A stretch of 64,000 bases of DNA from Leucocoprinus leucothites. Its lineage: Eukaryota; Basidiomycota; Agaricomycetes; Agaricales; Agaricaceae. The stretch lies in NCBI GenBank assembly GCA_013368445.1, contig JAACJO010000033.1, forward strand, positions 62,001 to 126,000. Direction: 5' to 3'. Shown one piece after another: positions 1 to 10,149 of the stretch (position 1 is the first letter of the stretch; each line of letters begins with the position of its first letter). The position numbers and the translations under genes are program-made. The notes beneath the pieces are model-generated. The model was given only the letters and a program-made list of their open reading frames with translations, made no database searches and had not been told where the DNA came from.

Positions 1-902
1 GTTGAAGCCAATGAAAATGTTTTCTGAGCATTGCCCTCTAAAGGCCACACAGTGGTCAATGTATAACTGGTCATCTATTGAGTTGATTTGGTTGGCTTGC
101 CATGTCAGGTAGACAGGTAAGAGTTGATATGCCTCCAAGACATTGCTTTTTCACATAACTAGCTTCCTGTGGGGATCCTTGGTTTTATAGATACAGAGTA
201 GTTGATTGCCAAGTCAGACCATGTTGTCAAGAAGGAAAGGTTGTTCATGAGAAGGTGTCATCACATTCAAAAAGTATGGTCTGAAGGACTGATGGGTGAC
301 CAAGTGGAGTTCCCCAAGTGTTTTCTTGGGGACTGCAAAGATTGGCATACAGTACATGCCTGGGAAAAGCTCTTCCCCAAAGGACTCAGAAAAAGGCCCC
401 TTCATGATTTCCTTGTCCCACTGGTCTTGCAATAATTGAGCCTTCACTGGGTCCTTTGGATTAACTTGGGCACAGTTATTGGTGAGGGAGAAGCCATTTA
501 GATGTGGCTTGGCCCAAGGCCAGAAACCCTGTTCAAGTCTATCACACACCAAGTTGGCAAATTCATAATTGGGACATGAAATGAGCAGGTTGTGCAAGAC
601 CTGGGTCTTGACAGGTATAACAACATAGAAGAGTTGAGGATGGAAATTGATGGTTTGAGTGACAGGGTGACTGGTTGGTAGCTTGGGTGGCCCTGGGAAT
701 GGCCCTGCTTGTTCTGACCACTCTACAATGTTGGAAATAGGTAACCCCTCAGCATCCCATCAGTTGTACTGGAGGTATTTAGGCCTTGGTACTGTCAGCT
801 CCCTATTGAACTTCAGGGCACTTTGCTCTTCCATGTTTTCCTGACTAACATATGCTACAAGTGTGTTTGAAGATGCAGTCTGTCAAGCTGCATCCTTTCT
901 TG
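1..902 (-). pseudogene. Decayed DIRS-like retroelement RT, N-terminal part (runs off window)
   Basis: The minus strand holds an open stretch at 214-597 and weaker matching sequence up to about 850. It reads like the region just before and into the RT of basidiomycete tyrosine-recombinase (DIRS-like) elements: a GFWPWA block, then an FGEELFPGMYCMPIFAVPK block and a LVTHQS block where family members usually have LVTDQSAGP. The family call rests on remembered motif similarity only. Frame stops and loss of the catalytic RT motifs within the window show it is dead. The same remnant appears to continue at 1877-3002, because LINE-D at 914-1865 sits inside it with matching target duplications. A conserved host gene cannot be excluded but looks unlikely. 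Confidence 0.4.
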
Positions 903-913
903 GAATTGAACCT

Positions 914-1865
914 TTTTATTTATTTTATTCATTTTATAGTCCATGAGTATAGAGCTCATATCAGATTTTACTCTACTTATGATGTACAGTTAAGTCTCTA
1001 AGGCCCCAAGCCTTTATCAACTCAGTGAAGCACTCCAGCCCTGCCATAGGCACACCCTGGATGCTTGCTTCTATTGGTAGTTTGGCATGGAAACACTATT
1101 TGGGGTGCCTTCACACTCTATACTGCTCTCTACTCCTGCCCATCTTTTTCATCTAGCTCACTTCTGATTGGCCTAGCACTGTGGGATTAGATGCCTCCCT
1201 TAGTGCATTCCCACTCTTACTATTAGTGGACAGTTGTTGCCTTGGCCTTTAGTGGTGAACAAAAGGTTGGGGAAGGAATCTCATTTGGTCCTCTCTCTTT
1301 CATAGTCTTTCTCTTGCATAGTGGTGATTTTGAGTGAACTGAGTGAGTTGTTGAATCTTCTGGTGGCATGTAGGAAGTTAAGAAGTTCCCTTGTCCCATC
1401 CTCTATTTTCAGGACCTTTGCTAGGTTGAATTTATTCACTCTTCTGAGTTTTTGCACCATGTTGTGTCTTTCATTTTCATAGCCTGGACAGTCAAGGACA
1501 AAGTGGTTTACTGTTTCTAGCATGATTCTCCCTTGTCTGTTTTTGCACTATTCACAGTGGTCATCTTGCCATTTCCCTATCTTTTTTTAAGTATGTGTTT
1601 AATGGAAGGTGTTTGCATCTTAGCTGTTTGAGGCACTGCCTTGTTCCCTCATTAACTTGCTCCTCCATTTGCAGAATTTGCTGTAGGGATAGTCCTTGTC
1701 AATACTCTTCATGTGTTCATATCTTGGTGAGCTCTTCCATTCTTCTAGGGCCTTCCTTCTTATACATTCATTCATGGCTTGTTTTAGTGCTGCTTTACTT
1801 GTTGGAAGGGTTCTGTGTAGCAAGTTGGGGAGTTGGTCCTTGTTGCTGGTTTGTCCTTTTGCTGA
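914..1865 (-). mobile_element. LINE-D, 5'-truncated non-LTR retrotransposon
   Basis: The element is bounded by an 11-bp direct repeat GAATTGAACCT at 903-913 and 1866-1876, the mark of target-primed insertion. On the minus strand it ends in an A-rich AATAAAATAAATAAAAA tail (plus-strand 914-935). It keeps about 550 bp of coding C-terminus and about 350 bp of 3' UTR. It belongs to a different LINE family from LINE-B and LINE-C elsewhere in the window, which have other tails and C-terminal domains. Confidence 0.75.
1281..1830 (-). pseudogene. LINE-D ORF2 C-terminus with CCHC-type finger
   Basis: Two open pieces (1620-1823 and 1281-1523) in the minus strand make up the end of a LINE polyprotein. 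A C-x2-C followed by HFVLDCPGYENERH gives the C-C-H-C finger and conserved tail found at the end of many fungal LINE RT proteins. The N-terminal piece is a lysine- and arginine-rich linker. A TAG stands between the two finger cysteines, where a tryptophan would fit, so this copy is inactive. RT and RNase H are absent through 5' truncation. Confidence 0.6.
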
Positions 1866-1876
1866 GAATTGAACCT

Positions 1877-3002
1877 GTGGCAGGTTTTACTCCCACTTGA
1901 TTTTCAGCTTCAATCTCCTCATCATAATAGCTGATATTCAATTCTCCCTAGGAGGAGGACTGTTTCCATAAATGTTTCATGGATGTCTTTATTGAGCAAG
2001 GAGGAACATCCTCCACTGCCAATGGCTTCTTGGATGCCTTTATCAAAGAGGATAACACAGGCATGTTTGGATACCTCTCATTGGGCAAACTTAACTGAGA
2101 TAAAAGAGGTGTATTGTTCAAGCTCCTCTCAGCAGTGGGGAAAAACAAAAGTGGTCACTTCAATGGCAGTTTGTCATGCAGTTTGCCAGTTGCCTGCTGT
2201 TTCAATCCATTTGGCAATGGAACTTCAGATGAGTTTGAACTCATGTCCTCCCAGGCTTGCAACATCTTCATGCACAGGGCAGACCATGAATTGATTTTCA
2301 AACACTCAGTGGAGGTCAATGGCCTGACCCCTGAGAAGGTTTGACCACTTGGAGTCAGGGAAGTTTTGTGGTGCTCCTAGAGCACTATGGGCCCACTGCT
2401 TTACTATGTTGAAGTCCTACTTAATACACTCAAGGAGGTTGTACTAGTAAGTTTTTCACATGCTTTTGGTGAGTTCATCATTCCCTACTCTTGAGGTTGA
2501 TACCATGGGAATACATCTTCCCTGAGTCTCATGTTTTGTTGGACATCTCTGGGTATCCTCTCAGTGATGTCTCAAAGTCCCTTGATTTCCCCAAGGCATT
2601 GTCTAGGTATTCCTCAGTCTCTACCTCAGGATTTATTGAGCTCATCATGCTCTTCTTCACTGATTGATTCACCATCTCCTGTCCCTTTATGTCCAGATTC
2701 AATCTATTGGCCAGGGTTTCCCTGCCTGGTATGAAGTCCTGCTCAGTCCAAAGTGGAGGAGAACTCAAAGGTGAGTCTGTCTTTCTCCTCATTGTCAGCA
2801 TAAATGCCATTGATATAGCCTGCTCCTTCATGGAAGCTCTAGAGAAACTAATCTCTCCTCTGGTGACAGAGAGAGGGATTTTGAAGAGCTGGGAATAACT
2901 TGTTTCACCAGGTCTCTCTTTTCTTTTTCCCAAGGTTGAAGGGGAAGCTCTGGCCTGTGCCAAACATTTGGACATGACAGGGCTAAGGATAGGCTGTCCC
3001 AA
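1877..3002 (-). other. Upstream part of the decayed remnant, unrecognised ORFs
   Basis: Minus-strand open pieces at 2529-3002 (157 codons) and 1948-2148 lie upstream of the DIRS-like fragment and are separated from it only by LINE-D. The larger one is rich in Ser, Lys and Glu and shows no motif I recognise. It may be the gag-like start of the same retroelement. No start context or domain supports a live gene. Confidence 0.3.
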
Positions 3003-3399
3003 CTACAGCTGACTCAACTCAGCAGAGAGGGTGTTTGAGTTGTATTCAGAGAGAGTTGGTCCTGGAGAATTTAGAGGTTGGCCACCTGCAAGTTGGGCAT
3101 CTCCTCCAGAGTTGGTTCCAGTGTGTCCAAAGGCATCATAGGCACCACTCATAGAGAGGAAGTAAGTAGATAGAGATTGGTCAAAAATTTGGAACAATAT
3201 CAACTATTTAACCAAAAATACAGTAATCTTCAACACTGCAGTGATCAAGATGAGTGAAGGAAGTGGAAGACAATCCCAGGGGTTTTGTTATGTAGCTACT
3301 ATGAGACAGAAAACTCCTTTCTTCTAAGTATGAGAGATGCAGGTCTCCTTTTTGATATCCATATGCTATGGTCTCTTGTTTATTGTCCTGCAAAGAAGC
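3003..3399. other. Unassigned spacer
   Basis: Only short open frames (66-68 codons, minus strand) lie here, with no recognisable motif, repeat or RNA gene. I see nothing to annotate beyond its position between the DIRS-like remnant and the first ORF1 fragment. Confidence 0.4.
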
Positions 3400-4199
3400 C
3401 ACACATAACCACATTGGACCCCACCTGGTGCTAACTCTTCCTTGATTTCACTGGCAATGCTGGTGAGATCACTTACCTCTATTACAAGGCTATACACCTT
3501 CTCAACAATTCCCTCACTCATGCAAAGAGCTCCCTTTGTGTTGAGAACATTGCCTGAGCATATGACACCATCTCATTGTACACCAACTCCATCACCACCT
3601 GTTAAAGTGGGTACTCACTCTAGACTCAGCCATCTCAAGTAAGTCAGCCATCTTGGCCATGTCAGTCTTCTTGGAGGTCTTGGGGTCCTCAGCAATCTCA
3701 GCCTCTTTGGCCATTGACTATGTTTTGTATCATTCTATGTATACCTGTTTGTATGTGTTTGTTCCTATTCATGTTTGTATATCTTTTGGTACTGTACAGT
3801 TGGTCTGTGGCTATAGTATATAGTTTAGGATCCAGCAAGGTTATCACCTTGTCAGATTCCCTCTTGAATACTACACCAGCTTCACCTGCATCATCTACAC
3901 CCACAGACTTGTACTCTAGTGCCACAATGACTTGTCCATCAACAGCTCTTATTCTAACACCACCAATGCTGATGCATTGGTGATTGAATTCTCCCTCTCT
4001 TCAGCATTCATGACCCCATTTGAGCTGAAGACTAAACATCCCAGGTCCAGGTCTTACCTCAAGATCCTGGATGTCCCTTATTACATGAGCAGCATGCATA
4101 CCACCCCTCAACATGTCACTGATCACATGTGACTATCTCCTTTCAAGGAGATATTTGCTGATGTATCCTCCATGTGCATCATGTACAACTCCACCAAGC
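3400..4199 (+). pseudogene. ORF1 (gag) fragment E7, split by a solo LTR
   Basis: Plus-strand sequence at 3400-3599 and 3960-4199 matches the middle of the LINE-type ORF1 protein encoded at 37493-39388. The blocks DFTGNAGE, HLLNNSLTHAKSS, FELKT and SRSYLKILDVPYY occur in the same order. Internal stops, the loss of both ends and the inserted 360-bp LTR show a dead fragment. At 4199 it meets copia-2 sequence abruptly, with no duplication, so this edge looks like a recombination or deletion joint rather than an insertion. Confidence 0.65.
3600..3959. repeat. Solo LTR, 360 bp
   Basis: The segment begins TGTTA and ends TAACA, giving a perfect 5-bp inverted terminus and canonical TG...CA ends. It is flanked by the 5-bp duplication CCACC (3595-3599 and 3960-3964). 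Removing it and one CCACC restores continuity of the interrupted ORF1 fragment. No second copy or internal region is in this window, so the parent family is unknown. It is most simply the product of recombination between two LTRs. Confidence 0.75.
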
Positions 4200-4434
4200 A
4201 GGTAGACAGCTCAAAAACACATAGAATCATTGATAAACATCATCCAGTACTTGTAGCCACTGTGGGTAGGCACTGGGAGTGGTCCATAAAGGTCTGAGTG
4301 CACCAGTTTGAGTGGGGAGTAATTGTGATTGGCTGAGGGTAGGAAAGGAAGGGAGTGCATCTTTCCAGCAAGGCAGGGCTTGCAAACTGTGTTGGGCTGC
4401 ACTGAGGAGTCAATTTTGAGCCCAGTAACCAGTT

Positions 4435-6700
4435 TTTTTAAAAAATTTAATCAGTGGACCCTGAAGAGGTCCAAATCTATAATGCAGTGCACAATAGCAG
4501 TCTGCACCCAAAAGCTATGACATACAACCAGTACTGCTACTGACTACATGCCTATACAAGCAGGTATAAATACAAGTTCAAAGTCCATATAGTACATATG
4601 TCATCTTCACAAAGAGTGATACATAGTCTGAAATGAATGCATATTACAATACAAGTCAACTTGTCCTGACATACTAGCTAACCAAGAGTGTATGGCCTTG
4701 ACTTGTGGGCCACCTGTGCACATCACAGAGGGTGGATAATGTGATGTGCAGGGAAGAGAACCCTACACACACAACTGATTGGCATCACAACAATGACATT
4801 CAAGCTAGAGCTGGTCAAACCAGTGTCACCAGAATGGACATTTGTGATCATCAGCTGCATGTAACTTGACACAGTTGACCTACTTGACATGGGGACAAGG
4901 ATCTCTGGTGGGTGTGGGTGGGATGGGGGGATTTGCCTTTAGACTCCCCTTGCAACAGCTTGAGTGAGTGTGGTGATTCTCAGTACAATGAGGACCACCA
5001 CATATGGCACATTGCAGTGCATAGGCATGACATGATGGGGTAGAATGACCCCAGCACCAGCAATGCTAGCACTGAGGACTGCCTGGGTGAGCATGTGCAG
5101 CCTGGATCATGGACTGAGTACCCTTGAAGTCAAGGTACTTGCTCAGGACCTTCTTGGTGTTAGCTTCTGATTGGGAATCCCAGAGGTCAAACCAGATGGT
5201 GGCAGTGTCAACCCTGGTGGAGTTGTGCATGATGCACACTGATAAGACATTCGCAAAGATATCCTTGAAGGTGGACCCCTTACATGTGATCAGTCATGTG
5301 AACAGGTGTGATGTGGACACCATTCACAAAGTAGGGGATATTGAGGACCTTGACGTAGAACCTCAACCTGGGGCAGCATGTCTTGATCTCAAAGGGGACA
5401 GTGAAGATGGAGGGAATGGAGGACTCAATGATGTCACAGTTGGCATTAGAGGGAATGGAGGAGGTGATGTTCTCCACATGCAAGGTCAACTTGGCATGGG
5501 AGAGAGAGTCATTGAGGAGGTGCATGGCCTTGTGGTGAAGATAGACAACATCACTGGCACTGCCAGAGAAGTTGAGGAACAGTTGGCAGCAGGTAGGGCC
5601 TGCAGTTGTCATGCACAGCTTCTGGGTGGTGGGAGCAGCAGTTTGGGTGGCCTGATGCATTGCAGCAATGTGCTCAGGCTCAAGGTCAGAGTACAACTGT
5701 GCCAACTTGATCAGTGACATGGTCACAGTTAGGAGAGTGGGCTGCCTTGGCAAAGGGCTTCTTGGCTGAGGTAGGAGAAGGGGGCACTTTGGTGGGTGCT
5801 CACTGGCTTAGCCATCAAACCTAACCCTAGCTTGGGGGAGGGGGGGCCACTAGCATGTGCTTTAGAAGGTGCTTGCTTGGGTGGTACAGTGGAGTGGGCC
5901 AGGGTGGGCCAACAATCTGAAGGTGTTTGTTTAGGTGCTTCAGGTTCACCCATGCTAATGTCATGTGGACCCACTTTGTCAGCGGATCTGTGGAGCAACT
6001 CATGGTTACCATGTAGTTGATTAGGGCTAGTTGGAAGGCCACCAGAGCAAAGGAAGGAGTTGACCATGGTCCGCCCCTGCCTCTGTAGTGTTGGAGTGAG
6101 CTGGGTATCCTCCCAGCACCTCTTCTTGAATTTCCATAGGCTCCCCAACAAGTAGAGAGTGATTGAGTGGTAGGCCATGACAACAACATCAGTGGCAGAA
6201 TTAAGTTTTGACATCCACTTGCCAAAGCATTGAAGACCTTCATAGGTAGTGAGGGTGTCCTCCTCTGGATTGGGTCTGACAGAAGAGGGAGCAACAGAAG
6301 ATGGCACCAGGAGTGGGATAGAGCTGCGATGAGCAGCAGTGAAGGGACCGGCAGGACTCAAGGTCACTGGAGGTTGAGTAGTAGGCATGAGAGATGGAAC
6401 ATCACCAGGCACTGGGTGAGGAGGTGACTCAAAGTCAGCCTTGGGGATGGAGGACCAAGGTCTAGTGAAGCTGCAGACATTATGTGGGTTGTTGTATGGG
6501 TTGAGATGTTCATCCTCAGACATCTCAGTGATGTTGAGCCCATCATCAGAGGTGTTGGTGGACTTGGTAGTTTGATGGGGGGGTCAGTTAGACTTAGATT
6601 TGCATTTACCCATATCACTAGTAGTAAACACAGTAGTAATGTACTCTAAACATGACACACCAATGAATAGATGGTGGTGGTAAGAGGACAAGAAGGGATG
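4435..6700 (-). mobile_element. E1, ORF1-only retroposon (group I)
   Basis: A full-length element flanked by the 14-bp duplication CCCAGTAACCAGTT (4421-4434 and 6701-6714). On the minus strand it starts CATCCCTTCTTG, like the other E elements, and ends with an A/T-rich tail after a conserved 3' stem-loop. It carries only a gag-like ORF1 and no endonuclease or RT. It interrupts copia-2 copy 2, so it is younger than that fragment. Confidence 0.8.
4800..6613 (-). pseudogene. E1 gag-like ORF1, disrupted
   Basis: The frame begins at an ATG at 6613 (MGKCKSK) and follows the ORF1 protein of E2. The proline-rich N-terminal half is open at 5729-6523 and the middle domain at 5280-5753, with cysteine/histidine zinc-knuckle sequence at about 4820-5100. 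Stops and frame changes between these pieces break it. The intact relative at 37493-39388 is 631 residues. Confidence 0.6.
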
Positions 6701-7222
6701 CCCAGTAACCAGTTCCTGCTGTATCATCTTCACATCAGCATTATTATGGTGTGTAAAGCGACAGTGCCAGAGTGAGAGGTCAGCAGGAAGTGTGGATATG
6801 CTAAAAGCAGTCTCAGAAGCAATGGTAGTGCCATTGAGGACAGCAGAGTTGGTGGAATCAATGGAGGCAGTGAAGAGAGTCTCTCCCTTGAGTCTAAAGG
6901 CCATAGAATGCGAAGAAATCGATATATTGAACCCCTTATTTCGTGTGAGGTATAGACAAGACAGGAGATTACTCCGGAGGTCCGGAACATGCAGTACACG
7001 TGAAAACTCGACCGCTCCAGCCATTTTTCCGCCCATAACAGGCTGAAAGACCACTGAACCCATCCTAGCTGAATATATGACAGAGTTGTCTGCTAATCTG
7101 ATTGGTATGCGACAGGGGGTATATTTCTTGAACCAATGATGGTGTGGGGTCATATGTGACAAAGCACCTGTGTCTGCAATCCAATGGAAGTCAGCATCAA
7201 GCTGGAGAGGTAGGGAAGAGGC

Positions 7223-7610
7223 TGAACACAACAAATCTGAGGTCTTCCATTTCTCTCACTGCCATAACAATTTAAACCCCCCACTTGACTTATCTGATGT
7301 CAGTGGCCCCACTCTTTCCCAAAAACCTTTCTGGAGGTACCTTGGATTCTACTTTGATCATTGACTCTCTTTCCAGGAGCATGTTTGATATCATTCAACC
7401 AAAGCATTGTCTACAGTGAAAGCTATGGGTATGCTTGGAAATTGCACCAGAGGTCTCCTCTCTCTCCAAAAATGGCTCCTCTATAGGTCATGTATTGTAC
7501 CTGTGGCTACATATGGATTTCGACTCTGGTACTTTGAGGGCACTTGTAACAAGGTGCTTCTCAAGTCCTTTTCTTCTATGCAGAGACATGCAGCTCTGTG
7601 GATCACTGTC
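7223..7610 (+). pseudogene. LINE-B RT C-terminal fragment
   Basis: The plus strand matches LINE-B at 45015-45400: the HNKSEVFHFS block, WRYLGFYFDH, then LLYRSC...YGFRLWYFEGT. This is the thumb and connection region after the FVDD active site. Two or more stops are present. Both edges are abrupt, joining copia-2 at 7222 and an LTR-like piece at 7611. Confidence 0.7.
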
Positions 7611-7955
7611 ATGAGCCAATCCTCAAGAATGGCTCATAGTTTGGACTTGGTATTATTTTCATGAACTCTTATCCACTTTTGCATATTGGTTATATTGGTT
7701 TTATCAGTCTTTCACCTTTGGACTTATTCTGACATCTTCCATTTTATTAATTCCTACTGCCTTGTCAAAAATTTCTGACAACTGTTTAATAGTAAATTTT
7801 ATATCTTCTAACCTTGTAAAATTTGCAGACTCCACTTTGACTATTTCTCCATTTACCACTTTGCTTATTTTCTTTATCAGATCCTATATCCCACATTGTA
7901 TATAAGTAGCATGACTTTGTACTTGGAGTCCTCAGACTGATAATCAACTTAGTGA
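7611..7955 (+). repeat. Probable truncated LTR of an unidentified Ty3-like family
   Basis: The stretch opens with TGTCATGAGCC, an LTR-like terminus that folds into a short hairpin with GGCTCAT about 20 bases on, and includes a TATA-like TGTATATAAGTAGC near 7898-7911. It is AT-rich and lacks ORFs. A matching 3' terminus and a repeat of the left flank ATCAC are missing, so it looks truncated where E8 begins. The LTR call is inference. Confidence 0.35.
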
Positions 7956-8449
7956 TATGCTAGTTTTCCTCTGCTCTCTATTCATCTGACTTGGGCTCTT
8001 GCTGGGCTCCACTTCTTTACCCGCTTTGTCAGGACAGCTCCCCCAGGCCATCTTCCAAAGGCCACCACTGCTGCACTTGTTCCAACCCTCATTGGACTTG
8101 TTGCAGAGATCTTCAACCAAGGCCAAGGTGATGTGGCCCTTGACAGCAAGCATATGCGAGCCCAGGGATGGGCCACATTCACAGATTTCATCTAGGATTG
8201 TGCCTCCAGAATTGAGGAGGCCCACCCTAAATGTATGCATGTCACCCATGAGGTGACCCATGGATCTACTGACAAAGCAGAACCATGTGATGTCAACATG
8301 GGCTCTCCCAAGGCTCCCAAAAACAAACAGAAGGCCCAGCTTAATCTACCAGCCTGTGGCTCTGGCCCTGTCCACCCCAGCCTGTCTAAGCACATGCATG
8401 TGGCCTCTATTCCCAAGCCCAGAACCAGGCCTGATGGCCCAGCCCAGTG
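7956..8449 (+). pseudogene. ORF1 (gag) fragment E8
   Basis: Plus-strand nucleotides match the N-terminal half of the group I ORF1 (compare the complement of 38550-39020), including the phenylalanine-rich block and the sequence around VTHGSADKVG. Many frame stops are present and neither element end is preserved. It is a decayed piece joined to the 3' end region of LINE-C copy 2. Confidence 0.55.
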
Positions 8450-8843
8450 AGTAATGGCCTGCCACTGCAAGAGAGTGCAGCAATTGAGTTACCAGTATTG
8501 CTGCCCACACCATCAGGAACCTATGCCAGACCCCAGACTACCCCCCCCCACATCACAAGTCACCCCACACAGAATGAAACTAGCCTCCCCACGGGTGAGT
8601 TAGGGAACAGCAAGTAGCTCTTCAATGACCCCCAGGAGTCTCTTTACTTGTGCGTGTAAATGGAAGGTGCCCTAGGCATAGTGCGTTGCCTCTAGCTGCC
8701 TCCCTGATCATGGAGCTTCACCTAGCCAAAAGCTTACCTTACCTTACCTAGGAGAAACTGATCCAAACCTGCAGAACAGTTAGCAATATGGGGAAGGACT
8801 CACCAGAACCCAGTGGACCCTAAAAAGTGTGTGATGGAGTATG

Positions 8844-9696
8844 TTAGCCCCCTGGGAGGGGGCATGGCAAAAGAAAATGCCAGCAGATTCCTGTTGCAGA
8901 AATTAACAAGTTCGTCAAAGTAGGAGGGGAAGTCTGCCTCCTCACTGTGGAACCTCTGACAGGAGGCTAAGATGTGCTGATGAGTTTCAAAGGCAAACCC
9001 ACAAGGACAAGAGATGTCCTCCTAGACATGGAACTGGGCCCTGTAGGACCCGATAGGGGTATGGTTGAGTATTGTCTGGCACACCCATACACACAGTGTC
9101 AAAGATATGAGTTTCAGCAGCCATGCTCCACTATGGAGATACATGGGCTGAATAACTTTGTTGTCTCCCTTATGGAGATGAAGGAAGTCCTTACTAGCAT
9201 AAGTAGGAAGAGCGAACAGTCTTGTCCACTTGTCTTTGCAAGCCTCAACCTTGGCTTTATGCAGATATCCAAGGGTGGTAGAGGGATGGGCCTCTATGCT
9301 CATCTGGAAGGAGGGATCAGTCACATAAGCATGAACTGATCAATGAAAGGGCCACTTCAGCTGAGAGCAGACCTCATAGAATTCGATGGTGCACTTGGCA
9401 TCAGTGCTGAGCAACTCCATCAGATGGCCACACACTGCCAGGGAGTGAGCCTGGCCAGAGTGGGTAGATGGGTCCACCACTGATTGCACCACAGCAATGT
9501 GGTCAGTGAATAGGACAATCGACTTGGTGTTGAGCATGTGACAAGCATGCTCAACTCCCAGCCAAAGGGCAAATAGTTCCACATCCAGTGTGGTAGCTTT
9601 GCCCACTGCATGGCAGAACCACCAAAGCAGCTTGTCCCTGTGCAGGAGACAGACAGTAGCAACTGCCTCAATAGTGTGATTGGTGCATACTGAAGC
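8844..9696 (-). pseudogene. LINE-C RNase H and C-terminal finger (copy 2)
   Basis: The minus strand encodes the end of LINE-C ORF2: an RNase H domain (DVELFALWLGVEHAC, FTDHIAVVQ) that would degrade template RNA, then a Cys/His region. The frame is open at 9340-9741, whose first codons lie in the copia-1 LTR, and again at 9022-9324. Stops separate the parts. It pairs with 16095-16480 across copia-1. Confidence 0.65.
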
Positions 9697-10070
9697 TGTC
9701 GAAGCAGCAACGGGGAGTGTAGCGGTGAAGGTAGATGACATAGTCGATGACTCACTTTACTAGGCAGTTAGTCTGTTATGGGAGTGATATGAGGTAGTAG
9801 TTGCGACTGAGAGTATAGAATTGACTGTAGAATTATGAGGAAAATACAGAGTATTTATACTAGAATGTCTGAATAATATCTACCATATAGAGGACATTAC
9901 ACCATCGTTTCGAGGTGGTAAAGGGTACAGGTAAAATGTATAGTAAAACATGTATGGTCCGCACGAAGTATTGGTGTGTAAACATAGTGGTATCTAATAA
10001 TAGAATGCATATGTCATAATTGAGAGTGAATACTAACATAGCAGCGTTATGATGTGCATGTGATTCAACA
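9697..10070 (-). repeat. copia-1 3' LTR
   Basis: A 374-bp LTR with TG...CA termini (TGTC to CAACA on the plus strand), equal in length to the partner at 15716-16089. On the minus strand a TATAAATA box lies at about 9849-9863. A GTGAGGAGGAG polypurine tract (10071-10081) adjoins it on the coding side. Confidence 0.92.
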
Positions 10071-10081
10071 CTCCTCCTCAC
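10071..10081 (-). other. copia-1 polypurine tract
   Basis: On the minus strand GTGAGGAGGAG directly precedes the 3' LTR, the expected primer for plus-strand DNA synthesis. Confidence 0.7.
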
Positions 10082-10149
10082 TCGAAATGGCGGGAGATGC
10101 ATAATTGAGCGGCTTATGAAAGTGCTTTGTTTAAGCGGCTAGTACAGTG

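Larger units (their letters stand above)
4200..7222 (-). mobile_element. copia-2 fragment (copy 2), interrupted by E1
   Basis: Minus-strand sequence at 6701-7222 and 4200-4434 matches copia-2 copy 1 (23100-23850). It covers the end of gag, the aspartic protease (IADTGA block), the GAG-pre-integrase HH region and the start of integrase (HSDLYGPLP, WMMFINDS). E1 is inserted at CCCAGTAACCAGTT. Both outer edges are abrupt: 7222 abuts LINE-B sequence and 4199 abuts an ORF1 fragment, with no LTR. This is a dead internal fragment. Confidence 0.8.
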
